This document shows, one piece after another, positions 23,101-32,256 of a stretch of 33,984 bases of DNA. The stretch spans positions 29,703 to 63,686 of the forward strand of contig JAAPAO010000143.1 in NCBI GenBank assembly GCA_013115145.1, given 5' to 3'. Both the position numbers and the translations under genes were made by a program. Every line of letters starts with the position of its first letter. The stretch's first letter is position 1. The DNA comes from Perkinsus chesapeaki (taxonomy: Eukaryota > Perkinsozoa > Perkinsida > Perkinsidae). The notes below the pieces were generated by a model that had not been told where the DNA came from, made no database searches, and saw only the letters and a program-made list of their open reading frames with translations.

Positions 23101-23427
23101 ATAAAATGTACTTTTCAATCTCGCCGATCCCCGACCGGCAAGTCTCACCTTCCCAATGCCATGTTAGTCCGGAATACTATAACATAACCAAGTATAATGG
23201 CGAATATTTGAACCGAGAACGGGTGCTGAATTTCCAATGGTATCCAGCTCGACGAGACCTTCTCAAAGCCCAAACCTGAATCTCGAATTCCCCACAATCG
23301 CTTGGCCGATAATACCGAATGTCATCACAGCGGCGGTAATGGCCGGAAAGAGCGCCTTTGGAAATACCGATCCAGAAAGCTGCAATATCAACTTCACTGC
23401 AGTCTGATCGTTATCGTAGATTATCAT
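20148..23427 (-). CDS. Bestrophin-family anion channel, copy 3 (multi-exon)
   Basis: The ATG at 23427 gives MIIYDNDQTAVKLILQLSGS. A 40-nt intron leads to GLGFEKVSSSWIPLEIQHPF and IFAIILGYVIVFRTNMALGR. A longer intron of about 340 nt splices to YREGMTNIQQMISKWGDAFV. RLIHWFTLLSAVAMISLND lies near 22350, VLVVAGWITEEITRACLDG near 21380, IPEPILSRCYQELSNGMLGY near 21230 and the Ca2+-clasp exon (LENPFGDDDNDLPL) at 20843-20960. The C-terminal part begins AFVDAVRDCAEG. After a 41-nt intron it reads LKEELERLGVPVSRHFPMN, then MLAKMSKNEMRNKF. A last 44-nt intron gives the proline-rich end IPPPVFIPPPPAL with stop 20148-20150. Without that intron the frame would stop at 20237. Only about 350 nt separate it from copy 2. 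Confidence 0.8.
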
Positions 23428-24432
23428 GAAAAGAGGGACTCTATATGATACTAAGTACAGGAATGACTTCATTCAACTGCGATGTGAAGGAAATATGGTA
23501 TAAAAACTTCGTGTTGGTATGAAGCCCCTCATACTTCCCCTTTCACATTTGATCGACCACGCCATGATCTTTTAAAACACAAGTCAATAGCTTTGCAAAT
23601 ACTACACTTTATCTACTATCGATAGATAGAGCAATTTAAGGGCGCGCGGGAATATGGTCAACAGCCGCTTCTGTGGAATTGGATATTGTGAATACTAAGT
23701 AATTAGGCGGATTATCGTCACTCGCCGCGATATTGGAGGTGAAGGTCAGTTGATGATGGGAAAGATACTCTTACTGCTACAGTTAAGAATTACGTTACGA
23801 ATAAGAAATACACTAAAGGAATATAATAGCAATGGTATATCCATTAATCTATACCATGAATAGGAAAATACGGTATTCACTTTGTGCACGCATGCACAAT
23901 AGCCGCTATGGCTAGACTGATACCGACTGATACTGTGAGGTACCTACACCACATAACAGCAGCAGTTGAAACAAAAAGGCCGTCATTATATCGAATAGAG
24001 TGAAATTCGTCGAATTTATCGAACCATAAAACAGATATCAAATAGAGCGTCATGCGATAAGATAAAATATGACGAAATAAACACACTCTGAAATCCCTTC
24101 TGGTTCCCACCAGCAACGCGGCCAACTCATTAGAAACCCTCCGACACCGAACCGCCGCTGAAAAACGACTATTTCCGATATATAATTTATATTGCGACTA
24201 GTGTAAGTATTCGGCACTCAAATTTGGAGTTTAAAGTGGTAAAGTGTCCGAGCTGGAAGAATTTAACAGCTTTACGTAAATTGCCAAGTGCAAGCCTGCT
24301 AAAGTGCAGCAGTTTTGACCGAGTGAAGTTTTTTTCCCGCGACGGACTTCCCTCATTCCCTCCTCCTTGCTGGTGTAAGAAATGTTTCCCCGAATGGCAA
24401 GCGCCAAGTATTGCCTGACCCTTCGGTCGTTA
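23428..24432. other. Intergenic region between bestrophin 3 and the fluoride channel
   Basis: No supported gene. A minus-strand frame at 23877-24125 ends with a hydrophobic stretch (YLTVSVGISLAIAAIVHA) but has no family resemblance. Minus-strand frame 24231-24420 could be a 3' extension of the fluoride channel if a 22-nt intron is used. Confidence 0.45.
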
Positions 24433-26056
24433 TTACCAGTAAACCCAGAACTTATTCTTCGCCACAATGTGCTCCCCCTCCCAATGCTTTCTATACAAAT
24501 TGAAGGTGTCATTTACAAAACTGGACACTGTTGACCATGAACCTCCAATACCTGAAATGATACAGCTCTCGGATAGAGTACCCAACAGAGGTACAGCCCT
24601 AAGGAACGTTTCTGCAATACATAAGATGTAAGAATTACCATACGAGGTCCTTAAAGAAAGCGAATTACCATACGAGGTCCTCGAAGCAACTAGACTCTAT
24701 AAGTGCGCACACCATCATCAACCCTGCCAGAGAACCGCGGACCAGATCCCTGTAGACCAGGGAGTCCCTAGTTAGCCCCACGTTACTACCAGTGATGCAA
24801 TAGCCAGCAAATGTATTGCCAGGAGCGGCTCCCATTAGGATACCATCGAAAGCAACAGCTAAGACATTCGCTACAAATGTGCCTGAAGATACTTCAAGGT
24901 TGAACCATGCAAGATACAAAATAGCTCAACTGTACTACCCAGAGGAAACTGAGGCCATAGAGAGTTCAAGTATGTACTTGATATCCATCGTGGAATCGCA
25001 CCCAATGGCGATAAAAGGCTTGCATAAACGCTGGCTGGAGGAAAGACCCCCTGTGTGGCAACCAAGGGGAACAGCAGTGCAGTGAAAACGTAGGGGAATA
25101 CGACTAGAGCCTGTAGCGTGATCATTTTCACCCTATCACCGAAAGCTCCAGTACTTGATCGATAATATACCATCCTTTATCGCTTATTCTCGATTTGGAA
25201 TCCTTAGTGAGATCTACATAGGTAGCACCAATATCGTTACCAAAAAGCCATGCAATGAAAGGCATGGACATTCCAGTGAAGAATTCAACCTGAACACCAC
25301 CGCTAGGATTTGAACCTGCGACCTGTTTTGGAATACGGAAATGTGGCCGCCAAACTTCGGTGAGGAGAATTCCTGATTATATTTCGGAAAATATACCGGC
25401 ATTAAAGAGTGTATTTTCCATAGCGACTTGGACGGGAAATCTTAGGTAATCGTAGGCTGACATGTCAACCTTGTTTGAGAAAGATACACTATGGCTGTCA
25501 CTTCTGAACCTCGAGAGTATTCTGTTGAGTCCTTGCAGAAGCCACGATTGTCGTAGCGACTCAACAAAATGCTATTTATTGTCTCTAGGAGGGACAATGG
25601 TAATCTTACCGCTCCAATGTCGGGGGTGGAGGATTTGACTATGGCATATATCCAACTGCTGAAGGTGGTGAAGCATCCACAGTAACCGACAGTTACGCCT
25701 GATAATATAATGATAGGATAGTGTTTCCGTTTTTATAACTACCCTGATGAAAACCTGGCGTTTTCTTTTTCAAATCGGGTATGCCGTTCATGAGGCCCAT
25801 AACGAACGAGCCCAGGCAGTTGGCCGCGAAGTAGCTATATTCGGAGAAGAAGTCTCCGCCTTTGGTGCCGTCGGTGATGGCAATACGACTTGCTGTCCCG
25901 AGCATCTGCCAAGAGTAGTTTTTCTGACACCTCTAGCTGTACTACCGCATAGGCTGTTATTCCTAGTATTGGGAGAACCCAATGATCCATAAGATAGCGG
26001 CCAAATGATTGTTTAGATTCTCCCTCCTTTGTAGTTTGGCTGGTACTGGTAGACAT
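24433..26056 (-). CDS. FEX: Two-domain fluoride channel/exporter (FEX/CrcB family)
   Basis: FEX proteins export fluoride through a channel built of two CrcB-like halves. The ATG at 26056 opens a polar N-terminus (MSTSTSQTTKEGESKQSFGR). Half 1 carries LGTASRIAITD, the pore segment ANCLGSFVMGLMNG (near 25820) and, after a 56-nt intron, VTVGYCGCFTTFSSWIYAI (25650-25690), the family's TTFS signature. Half 2 carries LGAIPRW (near 25000), then FPLGTFVANVLAVAFDGIL across another 56-nt intron, and ISGIGGSWSTVSSFVND (near 24540), the matching STVS signature. Thus both halves keep their signatures. The end KNKFWVYW with stop 24433-24435 is the conservative choice. A 22-nt GT-AG intron would instead continue to YLALAIRGNIS and stop at 24231. 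The gene follows the three bestrophins on the same strand. Confidence 0.87.
24632..24681. repeat. 20-nt direct repeat over a splice donor
   Basis: GAATTACCATACGAGGTCCT occurs at 24632-24651 and 24662-24681. On the minus strand each copy contains CTC|GTATGG, a plausible 5' splice site of the fluoride channel gene, so the donor is duplicated. Confidence 0.85.
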
Positions 26057-26442
26057 AATGATTATAGAAACTGGTAAACTGAGGAGGCCAATAGTTCTGT
26101 GCATACTCGCGACGGTCACAGAAAAAAGAAGTGCCAGAAAAATGCCGCTGCTAGGGATCGAACCCGGAACGAAAATCCGTCTGGCTGACTTCTGTGAGTT
26201 TCCAAAAGCCCACACTCTTTACAGGACGAAAAGAGACTATCCAGGTGTTTACGTACGCTAGGGTCAGATTTTGAACCCCAGAAGTTATCTGCATGTTTGT
26301 AGACTCCAACCAGCAGGAATAATACTTTTTCGGTCGTGATGTGACGCAGCGTGTGACAGGGCTCAAGAATGACCTCTGTCATGCAACACATCGCACACAC
26401 ATCGAGTACGGAGGGAACAAGCCTGGAAATACCAGTTAATGC

Positions 26443-26459
26443 TCACCTCAGTGAGGTGA
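26443..26459. repeat. Perfect 8+1+8 palindrome
   Basis: Arms TCACCTCA and TGAGGTGA around a single G, no mismatch. Confidence 0.85.
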
Positions 26460-26535
26460 CCTCGCAGATGTAGTGGTTTGGCGATTGAAAGAGGATGCGT
26501 GATAGGGCGGACTTCTGCTTCTGGCATATACCCCT

Positions 26536-26558
26536 GTCACAAGTTGTGACTCACAACT
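26536..26558. repeat. Two overlapping perfect palindromes
   Basis: GTCACAA/TTGTGAC around G (26536-26550) shares its right half with AGTTGTGA/TCACAACT around C (26542-26558). The two hairpins would exclude each other. Confidence 0.85.
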
Positions 26559-27380
26559 ATACTTACTATCCCGGCATAACGGTCGTGTAGGCTATCCCGG
26601 CTATGTCGGCATGTTCGGTCGACCTCTTCCGATGGCGATTCGAGGGAAGTCTAACATGCATTTCCACATTGGCAACGTATCAGACGATAAGACAGTGCTT
26701 CATTATGCCTTCCAACGCTCGTCGTAATTGAACCTCAGGCGAGAGTGGGGCGGAAAGTGCGCAGACATGTCACTGTAGCGCGGCTTAGTTCTACTGCGGC
26801 AATACTTTGCAGGACAACTGCTGTATACGATCGGAGCTTGCACATAAAATGAGTAATCTAGTCTAGCCGTTCTCGGCGTTGAAATCTGAGCGTATTTTAC
26901 TTCAAGGAAGAAAACGAAATACCATTTCCCGCTCTTTCGGTTAGGCCGCGCGAAACACAGCCAAAACCCTGTACAACGTTGCGTAGAGGACCCATAGCCG
27001 CCTATAATGCAAGGCGGAATTGTCGGGGGACAGACCGACGCTGACGGTCAATGATTCTTTAGTAAGGACGACAAATATGAGCCGTCATATACTATGACAG
27101 CACGCGCGTACGATGTGCGAAAATCCCTAGTGGTTCCGCCAAAAACACTCGCAAGTCTCGAGACAGCTGAGTCGGGCCAAATCAAATCTAGGGAGACACC
27201 ATCATGACAGAAAATCTAGCTGGTAAATAGTGAAATTCCACCAAGGAAACCCCAGAACAGGCGACGCGGATCTCATTGCATGGCTTTCTGCTTTGCCAAA
27301 ATCTCTAGGCTAGAAGAGTAGAGGCCTCCGACAGAGCGCCGCGTTCTGAGCGAGCACGCGAATGAATCATTCGGCATGAC

Positions 27381-28215
27381 CCAATTAGATCCACTTAATG
27401 GATCTAATTGGATCACTGATCTTACCTGACTCAGGTTACCTGAGGTTAGGAACCTCTAATAAATTAGATTCCATTAGATGTAATCCTGCAATGTTCGAGT
27501 CGGGTACAATGGTCGCTGAAACCATCAAAGCAAATAGGCACCCCTTGCACCATATCAGCTTTGAACCTTAATTCGTCAGAAGTCATACCAAGCTCACTAG
27601 GCGGAGACACTTTCCCACATCGGTAAACGAAGCGCTGCAGATGATGAGCATGCTCCTGGCTCACAACTTGCGAGCCACAAGGCTGGCAGAGTGTTAGTAA
27701 CACTACATTAATTATCTCTCAGAGTTGAAACACCTGGCAGATCATGTCTAGGAGTCTTCTAAACACAGACTATGTTACATAGTTCGACACATAATGCTAA
27801 GTATCTATACTGGTGTATCTCCTTGTAGGAGATATAGAAGCTGCTACCGGCATTTCGCGCTTTTCCAATATCGCAAACTCTGTGCCTGAGGCCCAGGGCC
27901 TCAGATCTTGAAGACTCCTCGGTGAGGAGTCTCACCTGGTTAGTAACCAGTGGTTATGCGCTCCCCAAGCGCCGCTTCGAGAAAAGTAACTTTATAACTT
28001 TTCCTCGAGGGCTGTCCTTCCCTTTCGAGCGCATGTCGAAGGCCATAAGTTATAGCCCATAATTAGTTCTTTTAACTTACCCTTCACCATGGCCTTTCCC
28101 GCATTGTACGGGCCATATTTTCGAGGGAACTCTCGTGCAGGTATTCACCCTGACCTATCGAGAGCAGCCTCACACAAAGACTGAGTCAGTCTTTGTCTCC
28201 GTGACACATCGTGTC
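27381..28215. repeat. Chain of short perfect inverted repeats
   Basis: At least ten stems follow one another. They include CCAATTAGATCCA 27381-27393 with its exact complement 27399-27411, and 7+1+7 CTCAGGT/ACCTGAG 27430-27444. GAGGTT/AACCTC 27442-27456 and TATCTCCT/AGGAGATA 27816-27834 follow. CTGAGGCCC/GGGCCTCAG is at 27886-27904, AGACTCCTC/GAGGAGTCT at 27912-27932 and CTGGTTA/TAACCAG at 27936-27950. GCGCT/AGCGC is at 27958-27972 and GAAAAGT/ACTTTTC at 27981-28003. The nested pair AAGGCCAT/ATGGCCTT spans 28039-28096. ACAAAGACTGA/TCAGTCTTTGT is at 28174-28196 and GACAC/GTGTC at 28203-28215. The arms differ in sequence, so this is repeated structure and not a sequence repeat. Confidence 0.88.
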
Positions 28216-28244
28216 AAACGATTCGTGTGTCCCCGTGGTGAAGT

Positions 28245-28907
28245 GCACGGTATGGCAGGGATGTAGGCGTATACGCAGAAAAGCAGTGTGCCAGGCTGAA
28301 TGAAGAACATGATATGGAACAAGATGAGCTAGTTTGACTTACTCTTGGAACATCCTTCAGAACATGACCGCGTCGTCGAGACAATACCGCGTAAACTGCT
28401 GGGACGCAATCAGCTGGACACTAAAGATCGAAAATACAATTCGGAGCAATACTTGTTTAGTTACGCCAATTTCAGCGAACATCATCGGTTCCATCAACCT
28501 TGGAGTCGCCATTAACATACTGCTGTAAGCAACGCGCCGAGCTACCGGAATGATCTGCCCGGAGCCAAGACCAATACCGCCCGCCTGACAGGATGTAAGC
28601 TCCTTTGCTGATCATAGACGGCGGAACTCTTTTACCGTCACATTGGAGGTGATCACATCCAGCAACTTGAACTTCACGTTTCGAACGTTATCTTCACAAA
28701 GAGGGCCTTCGCGGGTCGCCCATTGAAAACCAGACACAACACTGTCGCGGATCTAGAGGGGAAATCAATACCACTGCTCCAGCGATCAAGCCTACCAAAT
28801 TGAGGGAGTTCCTGGCCTCAGCGTCAGTGGCGGAAGTCTCATTGAGGAGTATATTAGTACTGTTAATAGGATTGGCTCCGAAGGCCCAACGCGACAAGTA
28901 ATGCATT
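28245..28907 (-). pseudogene. EFTUD2: Internal fragment of U5 snRNP GTPase Snu114/EFTUD2 (five exons)
   Basis: Five exons joined through GT-AG introns (28753-28795, 28585-28635, 28421-28464, 28296-28342; 43-51 nt) form one open frame. They read [59 protein letters not shown] then [27 protein letters not shown], and PGTLLFCVYAYIPAI. This matches the C-terminal part of Snu114/EFTUD2, the spliceosomal EF-2 relative. [16 protein letters not shown] and RRRGHV favour it over EF-2. The GTPase half (about 700 residues) does not fit in the short space before the next gene, and the C-terminal stretch expected after IPAI is not found. I call it a truncated copy. A very long or rearranged gene, or an assembly join, is the alternative. 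No stop or frameshift is seen inside the exons. Confidence 0.8.
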
Positions 28908-29836
28908 CTCAAGTAAATCCTCCAAAAGTACATGTAACTAAGCCGAGCTGGTAGAGGAAAATATGCTCTCATTCAAGCGCCTCCGCAGGAGGAGCCAGTT
29001 AACGGTAGACTTCCAGATGGAGCACTCAACGGGCGCTAATTACCCTTATCAATGGTAATGCACATTGCCAATGGGCCATTGGTCATGTACTCGTCACCTA
29101 CGATCATTCCTCGTGACCCTTAAATACACTTCAGCTCTGTAGGTTTCAGTTTCTCGATCTATTTCTACCGATTGCACCGCGACTCCATCAAGGGGATACT
29201 GAGCTTCGATATTTTGTAGTGGGTGACTATTAGTGACCACCACCCAGCAGGAGTAACAAATACTATATTTTGATGGATCATGTTCCCACAGTAGGGTGAC
29301 AGTTCAACTTTCCGATGGTGAAAGTAGAACGGTTGTTCCAGGCTGGCCACGCAACTCGCTATTCCTTGTTTCCTCATTATTTCCCGCCGTCACAGGGTTC
29401 CGCCCAACTGCATGTCCAACGAGGGGTTTGGACCCGCTTTATCGTCGCCCCAGCTGTGCTAGGGTAGTAGCTTCCCGTAAGGTGTTGGTGGCTTTCCCTA
29501 TTAGAGTTTCTTGGTCAGTTGTGAGTTGCAACTTCTAACCCATCAGTTTCGCTGTTAATGCCGTGTCACACGGCCCGCGTGTCGTGCCAGAGTCATATGA
29601 TTACGTTGAGACGGCAACTTCAATAACCGGCTCGGAACACGGTGTCAAAATCCCGCGCTATAAAGGATCTGGGAGTCTCAATAGCCCAGGCCAAGAGACG
29701 GCTCGAAGATCTTGTGGATGTCAACCTTCACCTTTGGTTACGACGATGAACTTACGATTCATTAGTTCATGTATATTGACAATTCGTTAGCGTTTAGTTG
29801 CTCTTTGGGCACGCATGAATCCCATGTAAAGGTTGA
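28908..29836. other. Intergenic region
   Basis: No supported gene. Plus-strand frames at 29296-29538 and 29563-29790 and a minus-strand frame at 29165-29377 show no domain or splice pattern that I can join to a family. Confidence 0.45.
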
Positions 29837-29858
29837 ACCGTAGCCATCTTGGCTCAAG
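29837..29858 (+). other. Genomic spliced-leader sequence (probable relic)
   Basis: The 22 nt read A, then CCGTAGCCATCTTGGCTCAA, then G. This is the dinoflagellate-type spliced leader with C in place of one T of the TTTT run, a variant I recall from Perkinsus. It is followed by TTCTTC and not by the GT donor expected right after the leader in an SL RNA gene, and no Sm-type site is evident. It is therefore more likely a leader that returned to the genome within a reverse-transcribed mRNA than an SL RNA gene. The next gene on this strand starts about 380 nt downstream. Confidence 0.75.
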
Positions 29859-30239
29859 TTCTTCTTATAGTATTTGCTCTCTAGCCTCTCCCGCCGCGTC
29901 GTGATTTACAGTTTGGTATGGAAAATACCAACACGGCGACGCTTACTTCTATGAAAATGGTGAATGGCTGGCACTAGGGTTTGAGAGTTCTTCTCACCTA
30001 GAATACGGGAGTGAGACCACTAGGAACAATGGTATCACACTTCCTAGTATTTATCGAGGTAGCCTGGACGTATGTGTAGGTATATAGATACATGTGTCGA
30101 GTGATGTGAAGCTTTTGTAGATGCAATCGGATGTATCGAATAACAATATATATAATGTTTCCGGCAGCAAGCCTCAGGCTGAAAGAACTGGCAGGCTTAA
30201 ACCCTGCCAATTTAATTGGTCCAATTCTTAGCTATTTCA

Positions 30240-32256
30240 ATGGTTAAGCTCATTGAACAAACTTCTCTCGTCGTCATCGGAGTCGCTGCCCAATTGAAGC
30301 AAGCCGTCGGTCTGCGTAATAATAGCTGGTTCATGCTCACCTACGAGCAGATGATCGACCACAATATGGGTGAGCTTTCACTCTCTCGTTACTATACCAT
30401 AGTGCAGTCCAAAACTATTTTAGGTCGTCAAGGAGGAACCTTCCATCAGCGGTTTCTATACAACGAGATGTTTTACGACCCAAATGAGCCGGTACAGTCA
30501 CGGGATGTATAGTAGAGGTTTTATGCATGGCGGTCAGGTGCTTTTCCTCCAAATAGCAGAAGAAGCATCTGAGAATAGACGCCTTCACGAAATGGTGGAC
30601 AATGCCATGAAGCATAAGGCCGCCATGATATCGCTGGAGCAAAGGTATGCTACTTGTGGCATGGACGGGATTGATACGAACAGTCATTTCTAAGAATGGC
30701 AATTCTACTGTATCTTAGTCTTCGTGGGATACTTCTCCCGAGAGTGAACGCCTCGTACCCATCTTCCATGCAGGTTCTTTGGGGAAAGCTTACCGACAAA
30801 GGAGTTCTCAGCTCCCACGTTGGAGAAGCTGCTCACAATACCTCAAGCTCTAGAAGATTTACGATGCTTTGCTTCCCAGATAAAAGACACGCTCAAAGCT
30901 GAAAAGCCGGTGAAGATAGTTCTATTCGGAAGTAGCTATACCGGAGTACTAAACATCCGACTAATGGCGTGATACACTGTATATTCCCTGTTCAGTTATT
31001 GGCCGGGTGGGCCAGGCAGCAATATACCGACGCTTTCATCGGAGCTGTCGCCTCATCATCTCCGTTCGATATACAACTTGTGAACGAGCGGTGAGGAACC
31101 ATCGCAATGGGTATTGCGCCGTTTCTCGCCAACATACAGTATTAAGGATTATAATTTATCATACCAGCTAGGAGGCAAGCGTGTCGGAGATTCAATTCAA
31201 TAATACCGAGAGACTTGAAAGCGACTTTGGCAGTAACCGATAGACTATCGGCGATAGTCCTGGCCAGTATCACGTGGAGCTACTGTGTTTCTCATCAACC
31301 TGCTATTTTCACCTCTGTGGTCATTCTCTTTGATAGTTACTACTTCATTCTTGCTCAAGACTTGAGCAGGGCTGATCTTGGTGGCAGCAGCAATTGTTTG
31401 TCAGCGGTAAGTGCAATGGGATGTGGTTCTCACAAGGATAGTCGTGCTAGTCTAGCACGACTCTAAGACTTGTGTCACAGGTCTCCCTTTCGGTCGCCGC
31501 AGTTACTGCGGCGCAGTAGCTTATCTACCTTTCAGGTCACAAAGGCCCATGAAGCTTTTTCAGACGCCCTGAAGTCGCCCGAAGGACAACGACAGCTAGA
31601 AGATAAATTCCACATTTGTGCAGGAGACTTGTCAAAGGAGAAAAATCAATTTCTTGCGTAAGACCTAACAATCAGTCTCACAACACGAGCCTTATATTCA
31701 GGACAACAGGAGATGTACTTTCTTGTACTTCTCTCTTTGGTATTACAACACAGGACAATGACCCACAATGTCAAGGGAAGTACTGCAACATCGCTAAAAT
31801 CTGTAAGCACTTCACTACTGGAGGGTAGGCGTGCGGTGAGGTGAAGCTAGCTTCACTGTTGTGCATACTTTCCAGAGATGAACCTCTCAAGAAGCTCGCA
31901 GAAATATTCAATACCAACAAACCTGTGGGTGGCGATAACGCGGATTGCCATAAATATGATTGGGAAGCTGACATGACTTGCTTCCCGTCAAATCGAGCGG
32001 GTAAATCACGGCGTGATTTATAGCAGGAAGCTCATGATCACCTTGCGTGCGGCCACCAGCCGATATTCACTCTCAGGTTGGCAGACTCCAGACACCGTGG
32101 CCGGGCCAAGATGACTATATTTAACATATGCAATGGCCGCGGACTTTCCAGCACATGCAATGATAAGAACAACTGCCCATTCCGAAGGTCACCAAATTGG
32201 CTTGAATTCTGGTTGGACGTGTGCAGTCGGGCTTTTGGCTTATCCAAAGAAAAGGT
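30240..32256 (+). CDS. Serine carboxypeptidase family S28 (Pro-X carboxypeptidase/DPP7-like), 3' end unresolved
   Basis: S28 enzymes are secreted or lysosomal serine peptidases that cleave next to proline. The ATG at 30240 precedes a short hydrophobic stretch (SLVVIGVAAQ), a possible signal peptide. Exons read YEQMIDHNMG then GRQGGTFHQRFLYNEMFYDP (intron 30370-30423), VLFLQIAEEASENRR (after 30492-30537), and RFFGESLP with LTIPQALEDL (after 30645-30773). GSSYTG carries the nucleophile, Ser codon 30934-30936. LLAGWARQQYTDAFIGAVAS follows after intron 30946-30995. Next come GGSSNCLSA, VTKAHEAFSDALKSPEGQRQ (after 31407-31535), a QCQGKYCNIAKICKHF segment and MTIFNICNGRG with CSRAFGLSKEK, ending near 32256. 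The expected C-terminal Asp (DPW motif) and His are not visible downstream to 33060. The gene may be truncated or its last exons too diverged to see. The exon near 31100-31400 is uncertain. Confidence 0.82.
31407..31535 (+). other. Peptidase intron carrying three tandem hairpins
   Basis: The intron runs from GTAAGT to TTTCAG and joins SNCLSA to VTKAHEAF. Inside are AGTCGTGCTAG/CTAGCACGACT (31440-31462), AGACTTGTG/CACAGGTCT with one T-G pair (31466-31484), and CGCCGCAGT/ACTGCGGCG (31495-31513). Each stem has a single-base centre. Confidence 0.85.
32002..32020. repeat. Perfect 9+1+9 palindrome at a 5' splice site
   Basis: TAAATCACG and CGTGATTTA around one G. It begins at the second base of a probable intron (GTAAAT, 32001) of the peptidase gene, so the donor would lie in the stem. 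Confidence 0.75.

Larger units (their letters stand above)
26057..28244. other. Gene-poor region with many inverted repeats
   Basis: No recognisable coding exon. A minus-strand frame at 27464-27703 (LCQPCGSQVVSQEHAHHLQ) has Cys and His residues but no known domain. A tRNA T-arm-like sequence lies at 26146-26172 (-) without the rest of a tRNA. The main content is the set of short perfect palindromes listed separately. Confidence 0.6.

Noticed and set aside
26120-26230. tRNA on the minus strand ending in a T run near 26141
   Set aside because: The T stem has mismatches and the 5' acceptor complement is missing.
27381-28215. CRISPR array
   Set aside because: The inverted repeats differ from each other and there are no constant direct repeats or spacers; the DNA is eukaryotic.
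28245-28907. Elongation factor 2 (cytosolic translation) as the identity
   Set aside because: [16 protein letters not shown] and PADCV-RRRGHV are closer to Snu114/EFTUD2 than to EF-2.
29837-29858. SL RNA gene
   Set aside because: No GT follows the leader directly and no Sm-binding site is apparent, so a relic is more likely.
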